A DNA stretch of 64,000 nt, taken from contig OX419755.1 in the NCBI GenBank assembly GCA_948567375.1, forward strand, positions 67,398,944 to 67,462,943, given 5' to 3'. The DNA is from Lunularia cruciata (lineage: Eukaryota > Streptophyta > Marchantiopsida > Lunulariales > Lunulariaceae). The translations under genes and the position numbers were made by a program. Positions 20,690 through 31,700 of the stretch are shown here, one piece after another. The notes below the pieces were generated by a model, which was not told the origin of the DNA, did not search any database, and saw only the letters and a list, made by a program, of their open reading frames with translations. The first letter of the stretch is position 1. Each line of letters starts with the position of its first letter.

Positions 20690-23600
20690 TGTGGTACTCA
20701 CATTTTTTGTTTTTTTTGAAATGGAGAAGAAGAAGTGTATAGAGAAGTCGGATTGCACCTATATGGCCAAAGAAGGCAAAGAAAAGAGTCTTTGGGATGA
20801 AACCCGAGGTAATGTGGCTTTGGGTCATAAGGCGAAGTACTTGGACTTGCCATGTCAGCATACAACCCAAAGTAAGAAGTCTTCGTATCAGGGGGTGCTC
20901 AAACCAAGGCAAAGATAGTGTAACAACTTTTCTTTGGGGCAAGAAATTCAAGAAGGGACCGTTCCAAAACCGGTGGTCGTACGTGTGAAGTACACTTGAC
21001 AGTGACAAGCGCATGCAAGAGGTGTGATTTCTCAATAGAAACTCAAATTGAAGAGAGATGAAGAAGGCAAGACTCTATAAAAATTGGGCTAACGATAAAG
21101 CAATGTTGAGCAATTTTCCTTTGCCGTTGAGGAATCGTCCTACAGGAGATCATGGGAAGGGAAGTAGAGTTGAAGACGCGCTAGTGTGTAGAGGAGAATT
21201 CAAGAGAGTAAACCTGAGAGACAGTGAGGAAGCAAGAAAGATAGGAGGAGGAAAGAAGAAATCCAAATTCATTGTGAGAAATCATGCGATTTGGAGGTTA
21301 GATGTGATCGCAAGAATCAAAGTCTTGAGCCGACTTCGGATCACATTCTTGGTATGGAATTGGAATGTGAGTTTTCTTGGATTCATGACCAAGATAATCA
21401 AGAGTAAATGTCTCGATGGCCCCAAGGAAGAGGGGAAGAGAGGAAATCCAGCTTGTTGGACAGAGTCAGATTGGAGATTAGTACTCAAAAGAGAGGCAGG
21501 CACGGAGCAGGGTGCCACGTTCTTGGGGAAGGGAGAGGTAGCCAAAGAAACCCAAGAAGTGAAGGATGCCTTCTCTTTGAAGAGGACAAAGAATGGGTAC
21601 AAAGTAGAGAGTTACAAAGATTTGGTCAAGAGAGGGATTGTGAGTGCTCTCATGGCAATCTTGAAGCCGGAGAGAATGACTTATGTGATGAAACACAAAG
21701 CGGTGTTCTTCCATAAGATGTTTGCATGAGAACCCATCAACTAGGTGAGGGGCTTCCATGGGAGAACAAGGTAGATGTTGTGGAATTTGCGGGATAAGTC
21801 ACCTCTACATTACATTGTGCCGTTTGTAGCACATTTCTACCTTGGGTTGAATTTGCTCAATGCGGCAAAGCGCAACAGAATGGTGTCACACTTTCATCCT
21901 AACTTGAGAAAGGAAGTCGACACGGAGGAGCAATAGTATATTCTTCAGATCCGAAGCAGTGATGAGTAGTACGTGCAGACTAGGAAGAGTGCGCAGGTAG
22001 AATTAAGTACTCCAAAATCAAAGAAGTGGAGTCAACAAGGAGAAGGCAAAGATGTAGAGAAGATGAGACCTCGGAAGACTAGGAGAGGAAACCCAAGGAA
22101 AGGTATGGTGGTGATCACGTTGTCGGAAGAAGACTCGGAGGGCAAAGCTGAGTGCAAGTCCAAAGACTTGGAACATAAGGAAGAACCCAAGCTTACATTA
22201 CAAAGTGAGGATACAAGTAGTGATTGCGATGAAGGTGGGGAGATGACGTCAGTGCCTGCAGAAGAAGAAGAAGTTTAGGTGGAGCTCGAGGAAGAGAGTA
22301 ACACAAAGTTGGAGGACAAAGTGCCCGAGCCCGAGGAGAAGAAGATTACTATTCAAAGAGGAGTTTGGTCAAGGTGCAAGGCAAAGTGTGAAGCGGGTCC
22401 AAGCAAGGCAAGGGAAGAGGAGAATGCCAGTTCAAGAAGTGAAGTGTCTATTTTGATACGACAACTACAAAGAAGAAGGCAAGTATCGGGAGAAGAAGAG
22501 GTAAAGAAGGAGATCACTCCGCAGGTTGAAGTAGTCATGAGTGATGGAGTGGAGTACTTGCAAGAAGTTGTGTGTCCTCTATTGGCAAAGCTAGAGCACA
22601 AGAAGAAGGAGATGCAGTCAAAGTGTCCGGAGGTGAAGACTGTGTTGCAGGTATTAGCAAGACTGGAAGAAGAGAACGCGGAGTTGAAGAAGAGTATAAC
22701 TGAGGTGAGGAGGAAAGGGAAGTACTACAAGTGGATGCAATAGTGCAGAGTCAAGTGATTGAGAACTTGAAGAGAGAAGCAAGGTATCAAGAGGAACTTA
22801 TGAAGCAGAGTTACATAGCAAGGGAAAGACAAGTAGCTGAGTACAAAATCTTGAAGTAGCAGTTTGTTGATTCAAGACTAGAAATTATCCATGCTATGGC
22901 GAGGGTTGTAGAGAAGGAACAAGAGCTCGATAGAGTAATGGAGAGTGTAGAAGAGAAGAAGCAACTGTGGCAACGGGAGTTGACAGTGAGATATAGGGAA
23001 GAAGAGAGATTATGAGAGTTACTTTGTAATCAGGAAGAGAAGGTTGTATAGAAGGAGAAGGAGAAGGAAACTCTGAAAGCCGAGTTTGAAGCAAAATTGG
23101 CAATGTACCGGGAAGATTAGCTTGCAGATCAAGAGCACAAAAGGAATATGAGATTGGAGCCATTGAAGGAGATCGTAATCAGGATGAATGCGATGTTAAG
23201 TACAGAGGCCAATGTTCATATTGAAGAGACGAGGTTGCACGAGTTGAAGTTGTTGGTGTAGGAGACAAGGAGGAGACATGCAAAGGATATAGATTTGAAC
23301 GCATTGTTGATTAGTCTCAGAACTCGTGTAGATAGGAAGATATTAGAAGTGGAAGATAATATCACAATTAGATTAGATTTGGTAAAGTTGGAGATAGATA
23401 AACTTTGGAAAGATGTTAGAGCAAAACCCAAAGTAGATGAAGTAGGAGTGCAGATGTCTTTGGAGTTACCATTGGAGGCATGAGAGAAGAGTGGGTCAGG
23501 AGATAAGGAGTTAGATAGATTGCCCACTAGTGAAATGTCAGATCAGGAAAGAGAACTATTAGATTTGGTAGAAGATGTAGGAATTATGAAACCCGAGGAC

Positions 23601-24464
23601 AAAGCAGTAGGAAGTAAAGTTACTTCGGGATTGAAAGCCGAAGAAGACATAGACATTGGATTGGATTAGTAACCAATTTGAGATTTGAATAGGCAGATAT
23701 GAAGAGGTGCATTGTCATTTTGGATCTGCAAGTTTGTAGAGTTGTTAGGAAGAGGTGCATTAGGAAGATAACTATTGATTGCTTCACTATTTAAGAGTGG
23801 CATTTGCAGGCTTATGTTGTTCAGTGCTCATAATTCTGAGAATAGATAAAGTGAAGTGTTGTGAAGCAGTGCTTGTTGCTTGAGCTTGATTCCAAGTATC
23901 AGCTTTGCAATTGTGTTTGTGAGTGTGTGGAGAAATTCAAAGTGCAATTCAGTGTGCTTGTTGGATGTTGGATTCCACAACCTTGATCTTCATTATGTGT
24001 GTTTGATCCTAAGTGAAGTGCAATCAAAGCAATGCCTTGACAGATCTGAGAGGAATTGTAGTGTTGGTAGTATTCTACATTTGTGAGTGTAGTGCAAAGT
24101 TGATATGAAGCAATTTAGATTGAGGAAGTTGTGCCTTCAGTGGAGGGGTAGAACACAATTCTGAGGCAAAGTTTTTTTCAGTGAAGTGCCGTTTTTGGGA
24201 GACCCTGAATCATCACAATCAAGATTGTTTGGAAAGAGTTGAAGATGTTGTGATTAAGAAGTGTTAATTTGTGACAAGATTAAGAATCAGTGCTTGTTAC
24301 TCTCTTCTGGGTGTGGTTTCTACCTGAGAGATTAAAGACGCAACCAAGAAGAACTACATTTTTACTGTTTGACTTTGTATTTGACCAATTCTGACTCGTA
24401 TCTTTGCGGGAACAAACTTTACTTACTCTATTACCGCAAAAGTGATATTTTCCAAGTTGTCACA
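20690..24464 (+). mobile_element. Family A single LTR (A3), 3775 bp
   Basis: It starts TGTGGTACTCAC, ends AAGTTGTCACA, and is flanked by perfect 5-bp duplications tcaaa (20685-20689 and 24465-24469). The length matches the A2 LTRs and no internal region is present, so it is a solo LTR left by recombination. It lies inside element B, and removal restores a B reading frame. Confidence 0.93.
21058..23669 (+). pseudogene. U3-encoded ORF in A3, best-preserved N-terminal half
   Basis: Starts at ATG 21058 with MKKARLYKNWANDKAML. The first 223 codons are open to a stop at 21729 and contain SDWRLVLKREAG, GYKVESYKDLVKRGIVSALM and FFHKMFA. The same frame then continues past stops near 21745-21970 into 21973-22278 (acidic, K/E-rich linker) and 22279-22743. 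After a frameshift a coiled coil follows (about 22790-23480). The tail ends AEEDIDIGLD at 23669. About 870 codons if intact. The function is unknown; the coiled coil suggests self-association. Confidence 0.78.
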
Positions 24465-24634
24465 TCAAACCCTTTGGGAACCTTGCATAGTCTCAATTTC
24501 CACTCTTGATGACCCTCCATGTTCCAAGATGAATCTAAACACTCAAAAATGCTTTTGTTGCTCTCAAACTCCTCATGCATGAGATCTAAACTTTGTAGAA
24601 TTGACCTTTCCTCACTTTCACTCAAATCTCTCAA
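24465..24634 (-). pseudogene. Element B pre-gag ORF, N-terminal half
   Basis: Starts Met 24634 (MRDLSESEERSILQSL) and stays open to the A3 insertion. Joined to 20684-20483 it makes one 123-codon frame ending in a zinc knuckle. It precedes gag in the element B leader, after the primer site. The protein matches nothing I recognise. It may be an extra nucleic-acid-binding ORF or a captured fragment. Confidence 0.65.
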
Positions 24635-25350
24635 CTAGTATGTGACAATACTCTGAAATTTTCCACACTTGATCACAACTCCAAGGTGTCCCTCCTTGAA
24701 AAATTCAGATCTTTTAATTCAGCCATTTTGCCTAGAAACCTTTCTATTCAGCACACATATTTCAGATTTGGTCTAAAAACCATCTCCCTCACTTCAAAAA
24801 CTCATACCTCCCTGTGCAAGAATGATCTCTCTCTCTAATTTTTATGGTAGCAAGTAGGATACAATGCACTGACTTTTCTTGAAAATTTTCAGGACAATTT
24901 ACTAAAAATTGAAGAAATAGCAGACTCTATACAATTTTCTAGAGAGCATGCATTTGTGGGAGGAGTTTACCCTATCAACTTTCAAAAATTATAGCCTAAT
25001 GCGCATAGTAGCTCTCACAATAATTTTAAGTGTGCTAACTGAAAGATAACCTAAGCTATCATATGTAGAAATTTCAAGTCCAGATCTCAAACTTGAGATT
25101 TTGCCCAAAATCACCTTAATCCCCAAAATTTGTAATCCACCTCACACAATCTCTCCAAATCCTCTCATGTGTATAAAATGTATAAAATCACCTCAAAACA
25201 TCATAATGAACTACAAGACATAAAAATGGATCTTGGTTCTATAACATAAGTTTAGCCCTCTCCTCTCCTAATGTCCTCTCCAAGTGAGCTCTCATAGCCT
25301 CCTTGTGCCTAATGTAAAATTGAATGCGGAACATAATCTTGTCTTCTAGA
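24635..25350 (-). other. Element B 5' leader, non-coding
   Basis: AT-rich element B sequence between the primer site and the pre-gag ORF. I see stops in all frames and no recognisable domain or RNA gene. Confidence 0.55.
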
Positions 25351-25353
25351 GAG

Positions 25354-25371
25354 GTCCCGGCAACGGAACCA
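25354..25371 (-). other. Element B primer binding site (tRNA-Asp type)
   Basis: On the minus strand TGGTTCCGTTGCCGGGAC lies just after the 5' LTR end CTCACA, with four T bases between. It resembles the TGGCGCCGTTGCCGGGG tRNA-Asp site. Confidence 0.82.
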
Positions 25372-25375
25372 AAAA

Positions 25376-26066
25376 TGTGAGCTGGCATGTCTCTTACTCA
25401 AGATGAACCTCTGATGGCTATTATGGTAGTGCACCATGGACTAAGAAGGCAAGGAACCCCAACTCCATCATACTCCTCCAAGGCTAACACTCCAAGGCTC
25501 AAGATATTGCTCACTAGAGAACTCAATGAGAGAGAGATAGTTGCAAATGAAAGGATGATGAGTAGCTCCTCACCCCTTGTTTATATACTTATGAAATAGT
25601 TATGTACCAAAGTTACTAATTACCGTAGTAACTCAAGTTACTGGACTAAAAGTCAAGTAAAGTCAAAAAGTAGAAAGGAATATCCATTCACATGGGCATA
25701 TTCCACTAGTATGTGATCTTATCTTGAACCAACCACTAAGTCAAGGATTCCTTCACATGGGCTATCCTTGGACTATAGAAGAATCCAAAACAAAAAGGCT
25801 TACGGGCCCAAGAGTTCTCAACTCTTTCCTCAAAGCCAAACACCTAGGAATAATACCAAGTCAACACACTAGAATCCAAAATAGTGGTGCTCATCTTTTC
25901 CACCTCTTCTAAAGTAAGGTCCCTTCTATCTTAGCTATGACTAACTCTAGCTAATCATGACTAATGTAGAACCATCCTTTATCTCTATATAAATAATATC
26001 TCTCAAGTACTTGTAATACCAAGCTTAATATCACAATACCACACACATGCACAAATGGGTGTTACA
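25376..26066 (-). repeat. Element B 5' LTR
   Basis: 691 bp, collinear with 1058-1746. On the minus strand it starts TGTAACACCC and ends CAGCTCACA, next to the primer site. A TATATAA promoter box (minus) lies at about 25581-25590. Confidence 0.9.
25581..25590 (-). promoter_or_regulatory. TATA box of element B LTR
   Basis: Minus strand AAGTATATAA, about 205 bp before the LTR end; the same box is present at 1261-1272, about 37980-38290 (TATATAAAG near 38273) and 34973. A consistent place for LTR transcription start. Confidence 0.5.
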
Positions 26067-26308
26067 ATCCTAGAGTTCTCAACTCTTTCCTTAAAGCTAA
26101 ACACATAAGAATAATACCAAGTCAATACACTAGAATCCAAAATAGTGATTCTCATCATTTCTATTTCCTCTAAAGTAAAGTCTCCTCAATTTAGCTATGA
26201 TTAACTTAAGCTAATCATGACTAATGTAGAACCATCCTTTATCTCTATATGAATAATATCTCTCAAGTACTTATAATACCAAACTTAATATCACAATAGC
26301 ACATACAT
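26067..26308 (-). mobile_element. Family B LTR copy C, right fragment
   Basis: Continues the copy C sequence broken at 1057, running through the 'gagttctcaactc', 'ctaatcatgactaatgtag' and 'ctcaagtact' blocks shared by all B LTRs. It stops about 15 bases before the normal terminus, so this end was lost by truncation. Confidence 0.8.
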
Positions 26309-27880
26309 CTAGAGAGAGATGAAACTACTAGCAGAGTCTCTCTAAATCATGTGGCACACTTGGCCTATTATTATCTTGAGTTATTACTAATGTTAGCTAT
26401 CAAGGGTTACCAAAAGACCCTACTACCAAACATTTCCTTGTTGGGGGCACAAGATCTAGAGAGACATAGTCCATTCATTTGGTGATTTTTGGATGGGCAT
26501 GTCAAAGACATATCCATATTGGCCACGGTAAAGGTCTATGTGATTCTCATTTTGGTGTGTTTTGGGAGATGTTATGTATAATAAGACATCTCCAAATTCA
26601 TCAAGCCATTTTTCCAACCTATATTTTGTAGAACGTCACCTTGATAGGTGATTCTTGCACATAGGTGATGGCAAGTACACATAAGGTCTATTCTTGAATG
26701 TGATCTACCATAATTTTAGATGCAACCAAAGTTGTATCACATGCTCATTGTCTTTGTCTTTGGTGGACAAACCTCTTACATAGAGAAGTTTTATAACGTA
26801 CCTATGATAGGATTCAATGGCTACCTCACCTTACTGTTGATGATATTTTGGATGTTGGATGTTGGATGTTAGTCTCAATTAGTGGTAGTGGTTGATAGGT
26901 CACCTATGGAAGTGTTGAACCTTGTTGGGTAGCCCAGAGCAACTTTACCCACACTCAATTTCCCAAGCTCATATGCTTTTTGAGAGAAAGGTCCTAGACT
27001 TGTTTGGACTCACAATTACATTAGTTGGTGGAGCCCAATGCCAATGAGAGAGAGTGGGTGATGGGTTTCTGTACCAATATTACTATTGTCTCAACAATGT
27101 TAGAGGTATTTAGGTGTCAAGCTATGGACCTAGATTGTTTGACTTGGATTGTCAGCCTTGGCTTGGCAAATTGGCATAGGATTTGCTTGATAGGCATCAT
27201 CACTTAAACACTTGTGAGCTTTGTGCCTATCAAGACAATTCAAATATATGCTAGGGGCAATTGACCAAGTGGGCATGGTTTTCTTGAGACATAACAAATG
27301 GCTACAAATGAGAGTGGTTTACTTGGGTTCATCTAGGTGAGCATGGTCTACTTGTGTTACATCTTTTATCTACTTGGGATGCAACTAGAGGACTTATGGA
27401 GCTTGTAGCCAAAGCAAAGGGATTTTTTGCTCCAAAGTTGGGAACTCTAGCAATTAGAAGCATGACATTATTACTCCTAGAGGTCCAATGTAGTGGCCAG
27501 TCAGTGTATCTTCCACCTCCTACATGACTTACAAAATCCACTTGGGAGCCAAACATTGGAACAAAGCTTATAAGAGGAGAAAGACAAAGAGTTTGGAGGT
27601 TCTTGAGGAGCTACACAAGTTATTTTGCCTTCAATATGAAGGGTTCTAAAGGAACCCTGCTGAGCTTAGATTGAGCTGACTAGTGATACACAAGTTTTAG
27701 ACATCCCTACAAATATAGTGACATGGAGAGAGCATTGACTTAGAGCCAGATTAGAGACCTTTTTGAGGCTGGTTTGGGAGATTCACATGGAGAGTACACA
27801 TAAGCTATAATGATGCTAGCAAAGAAGGATATGCATGGCAACTACACAAATAGAAAAATATGTGGAGATTACCATTATCG
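26309..27880. other. Unassigned repeat-like stretch
   Basis: About 1.6 kb with only short, broken frames on both strands. It has a small triplication of GGATGTT near 26860. I recognise no protein domain. It separates copy C from the 5' LTR of element E and is probably further decayed transposon sequence. Confidence 0.35.
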
Positions 27881-27969
27881 TGAAGTGGACAACTTACTCA
27901 TTAAAAAAAACAACTTCTTGTACATTTTAATATGTTTTTTTCTCAAGTTCTTGAATGTGTGTTATGTTA

Positions 27970-28290
27970 TGGCTTACTACAAGCAACTACAGGCCGATCT
28001 ATTGGGTACTATGGGCTACTAAGAGTAACTCTACTATAGGCTGGACTAAGGGCTTACTACCAAGTAGCTACAAGCTGATCTGTTGGCTACTATGAGGTAC
28101 TAAGGGTTGCTCTACTATGGACTGATCTATTGGCTATTACGAGTTGCTCTACTATGGGCTAGATTAAGGGCTTAGTACATGCAACAATGAGCTAAGCTAC
28201 TGGCTACTATGGGCTACTAAGGGTTGCTCTAACATGGGCTTCACTAAAGGCTTACTACATATAAATGTGGGTTGATCTATTAGCTTAAGT
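27970..28290 (+). repeat. Tandem repeat of ~85 bp (GGGCTACTAAGGG type)
   Basis: Four imperfect units share ctattggctactatgggct, then gggttgctctactatgg, then gggcttactac. The same array recurs in the 3' LTR at about 36700-37040. Confidence 0.85.
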
Positions 28291-28319
28291 AGAGGCAATT
28301 CATGTTGGGGAAGATTTCT

Positions 28320-29650
28320 TTTTGGTTCTTAGCCAAACAAAGCATGATTCATTTCATTAGAAGCATCTTCTCAAAGACTTTCCATAGACATCAAAATCAT
28401 AACAAAAATAAGTCTACAAAAGAAGTTTCAATAAGTTGAAGTTTCTTCTTCCAAGAGTTTATTAAAAAGTCTTGGAAGAATAAGAAAATCTTTAAAATCT
28501 TTAAAAAATCTAAAAAAAACTTGGAGTTGGATCCCACAAGACATCTTGCAATTGGATCCCACAAGCCTAAATAAGAGCAAATCATAATTCATGTTGGTGC
28601 AGATTTTCCTATCAATATTGATCCAAACAAGGCATGCATTATTTTGAAGTGTCTCGTTAAGGGCTTTCCAAAAACATCAAAATGAAGATATCTTGCACTT
28701 GGATCCCACAAAGCATACTACAATTGAATCCTATAGGCCTAAGGCAGTGCATCTTATGATTCACATGAAGTGTTATTTCTTGGTGGATACTAATCCAAAC
28801 AAGGTATGCATTATCTTGTTGGAAATTTCTTTTTAAGGACTTTGTGTAGACACTAAAGTTAAGACAAATGAAAGTCTACAAAAGAAGTTACAACAAGTTT
28901 AAGGATCTTGTTTTCTTGGAGTTTCTTCTTACTAAGGAATCCTACAATTGAATCCTATAGGGCATCTTGCATACAAATCCCACAAGCCTAAAGTAGGGCA
29001 TCCCAAAATTCACATTGGGATTGATTTCTCTATGAATGTTAGTCAAAATGGAGCATCAACATTTGGTTGGAAGAGTGTTCTCAAGGGCTTTTTGTAGAAA
29101 CCAAAATATTGGCAAATAAAGGTCTAGAGAAGACGTTATTACCACTTGAAGGTTTAAGTCTTCCCAAAATTGGTTCTCATAGAAGAAATGCCATAAGTGG
29201 ATCTTACAAGACATCTTGCAACTAAATCCTGCAAGCCTATGGTAGATCATCAAGAAATACATGTTGGGGTTGATTTCTTTGTGGTTTGTAATCTAAATGG
29301 AGCATGCTTCACCTACAAAAAAGGAATTCAAGAAGCATTAGACACTAAAATTGTGTGGAGATCTAAAGAAGAAATTATAACCATTTGAATGTGTTAGTCT
29401 CACAAATTTTTTTCTCATAGGACTCTTCCTATGAGAACAAGTAGATCTCACAATAGGCACCCCGTAACCAAATCTAGTAAGTTTAAGACATAGTATCTTG
29501 CAATGCACATTAAGGCTAATTTCTCCATGGATATTTGTCCAATCACGGTGTGTGATATTTCCTTGGAAGTGGTTTCTTAAGGGCTTTTTGTAGACATCAA
29601 AATTGTGGCAAATAAAATTTTGAAAAAGAAGTTACAACTAGTTGAATGTC
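28320..29650 (+). repeat. Tandem array of ~240-bp units in E 5' LTR
   Basis: About six diverged units each contain the blocks gaagcatcttctcaaggg, tttgtagacatcaaaat, gaagttacaacaagttgaag and 'cccacaagcctaa'. Equivalent units lie in the 3' LTR at 37050-37790 and 40202-40590. A related block also lies in the short A LTRs at 38590-38700 and 16705-16860 (inverted). Confidence 0.8.
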
Positions 29651-30606
29651 CTTGTCTTCTTGGACTTGTTTCCCATTGTGTTTGTCTTATGTACTTGGTT
29701 TTTCCCACTACATTTCACTTGGTGTTTTCATGCCTTCTTGCATGTCACTTAGTGGTAAGTTGGTTACTTGTGTTAGTTCTTGAATTCCTTTTTCTAAATG
29801 TGTGGTGCGGCTTGCTTGGCAAGAGTTCTTTGGGGAAAAGTTGTGGATGATTTTGAAAATTCTCTAAGAGAGAGCGCAACTCAAGAAGAAGGATGTAGGG
29901 GATAACATGACTTACTAAAGTGAAGATGTGAAGATGATAATCATTGAATTATTTGGGGGTTTTGATAGTAAAACAATTTTTGGTTATGGTGATCAGACTT
30001 ATGGGTTTGGAGATTCGACAATGTAAGAAGTTTTGATTATGATGATCAAACTTCTTGGAATTGTGGATTTGGAATTGTGGATTAGGATTAAGGATTCTGA
30101 TTATGGTGATCAAAATTATCAAATTGGAGACTACAAATTGAGATAGAGAAGATGAGAATGAAAAGAGATTAAAATGAATTGCAAATTGAGGAATTGAGAT
30201 AGAAAGTTTAAGTTCAAGTTTCAAGTTTCTTGTTCATGTTGAACTGATTAGGAGATCAAGATTTCAAGTTTCCAAGAAGAAGGGGGAACACATTTGGCAT
30301 TTCATGAGAGTTTTGGAAGGATTTAAGATTGTTAGGATTTGTGAAAGTCATAGTAACTTTCATTTAGTCATGAAGTGCACTATACTTTGTAAATTCTTTG
30401 AGTATATCTCAAATGAAATAAATCTATGACCTATGGGCTTTCTAATATTTATTAAACATTTTTTTTGGAATAATAAATGATAAGAAGTAGTCAAACCAAA
30501 TTAGAAATTACATTCAAACAAGCCCTAGACTATTCAACAAGGACATTGATCTTTTTGTAGTTGGAAACTAAACTACACAATAGCTTGGTGAACTCAACCT
30601 AAAATT

Positions 30607-30624
30607 TGCTATCATAGTATAAGT
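30607..30624 (+). other. Element E primer site (iMet-like, degenerate)
   Basis: TTGCTATCATAGTATAAG resembles the common TGGTATCAGAGC site that pairs with initiator tRNA-Met. It lies between the LTR end and gag. Several mismatches lower confidence. Confidence 0.5.
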
Positions 30625-30699
30625 GCTAGTTTTTTGTTTGGAACTTCATTATGATGATTGACCAAGAAATTGGATCATCATCCCAAGGGGCCAGATTGT

Positions 30700-31700
30700 C
30701 ATTCCAAGGAAAGCTTGGTCTTGATGTTATGAAGATGTTTCAAGCATTCATGGCTTACATGCATCAACAATAGGCAGATGAGAGGCAAGAGTCTTCATAG
30801 ACTAAAGCACTACAAGTTATGGTTAACAAGCATGGCCAATTTGACCATAAAGAGGTTTCCAAGTTCATGAAATTTTATGAATTGAAAATGGATGTGCACA
30901 AGGTTTCCAACCAAGATCATGTCTTTGCATTTGTTCTTGCTTCTATTCCTGAGTTGAGAGATACAATTGATAGGATTGCAAGAACAAGTTGAGGATAATG
31001 GTAATCTTTCATACATGCATTGAAGGATGAGTTCTTTCTAGAGGACTTTGAGAGAGTGACAAGAAGGTCATTTTAGAGTGGATTAGAAGACCAAATAAGC
31101 ATCTTATAGTAAATGAACTTCTGAGAGAGTTTGAGAGGAAGTTCAAGCAACTTCCTAGGCTTGAGAAACTCAATTTGGATGTAGAGAAGATTTTGCTCTT
31201 CTTGCAAGCAATAGAGCCTATGTTACATGAGAAATTGGAAGTTCTCTTGGAGAACAAGGTTGAAGAAAGATGCCAACAGTCAACTAGAAAGATGTCAAGG
31301 ATGCTATAGAAATGTTGACAAAAAGACAAATATGGAAGGATCAACTTTTGTTAGTTACCTATACTTATTATTGTAGGTAATGGTTCTCATGAAGAACAAA
31401 TAATAATGTGAAAGGTTGCACCAATGATGTCAATTGTTCTTAAGGTAGGCAATGTGCCATGGAGGATTTGTATTTGTTTAAGGATCTGAAAGTTTAGATG
31501 TTTAAGATTGAGGCTACTAAGAAGCAAGCTAGTAATGAGATAGTATATAAACCGTAAGGAGTTGCAACCAAGGATGGTCGGGTGTTGTAATCACTATGTA
31601 TGTGGTGTGACAATCTAACCCATCTTAGAGGTAAGTGTGGAGAATTCAAGGAAGCTTTGTTTAAGAAAGTGGTCTTCTTCAAGGATAACATTATTTATTT
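30700..31700 (+). pseudogene. Element E gag with intact CCHC zinc knuckle
   Basis: Frames broken by stops encode FQAFMAYMHQQ, EVSKFMKFYELKMDVHKV, then PRLEKLNLDVEKILLFLQAI in a second frame. At 31597-31638 a zinc knuckle reads CMWCDNLTHLRGKC, CX2CX4HX4C with all four ligands present. The same gag type is in fragment F on the opposite strand at 43170-42340. Confidence 0.82.

Larger units (their letters stand above)
1058..26066 (-). mobile_element. Full-length Ty3/gypsy element B (minus), interrupted by A2 and A3
   Basis: LTRs of ~690 bp lie at 25376-26066 (5' LTR on the minus strand) and 1058-1746 (3' LTR). Between them in minus-strand order are a tRNA-Asp-like primer site, a small zinc-knuckle ORF, gag, protease, RT, RNase H and an integrase C-terminal part. 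The RT-RNase H-integrase order and the gag type make it Ty3/gypsy. Two family A insertions (6586-20473 and 20690-24464) split it; without them the element is about 7.3 kb. Flanking duplications are decayed (ggtca versus atcct), so the insertion into copy C rests on continuity of the C sequence rather than on a clean duplication. Confidence 0.88.
27881..30600 (+). repeat. Element E 5' LTR (~2.7 kb, repeat-filled)
   Basis: Starts TGAAGTGGACAAC, matching TGTAAAGTGCAATG at 36616. The right end is approximate, just before the primer site near 30607. It holds an ~85-bp tandem repeat at 27970-28290 and about six ~240-bp repeat units at 28320-29650, followed by a unique segment to 30600. Confidence 0.75.

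Noticed and set aside
20690-24464. A3 as a complete small non-LTR or DNA transposon
   Set aside because: Ends, length and content equal a single A2 LTR, and there is a 5-bp duplication, so it is a solo LTR.
27329-27556. Short minus ORF at 27329-27556 as a gene
   Set aside because: No domain, no neighbours in the same direction, and surrounding sequence is full of stops.
27970-28290. CRISPR-like regular repeats
   Set aside because: The units are contiguous and diverged, without unique spacers; this is a tandem array inside an LTR of a plant element.
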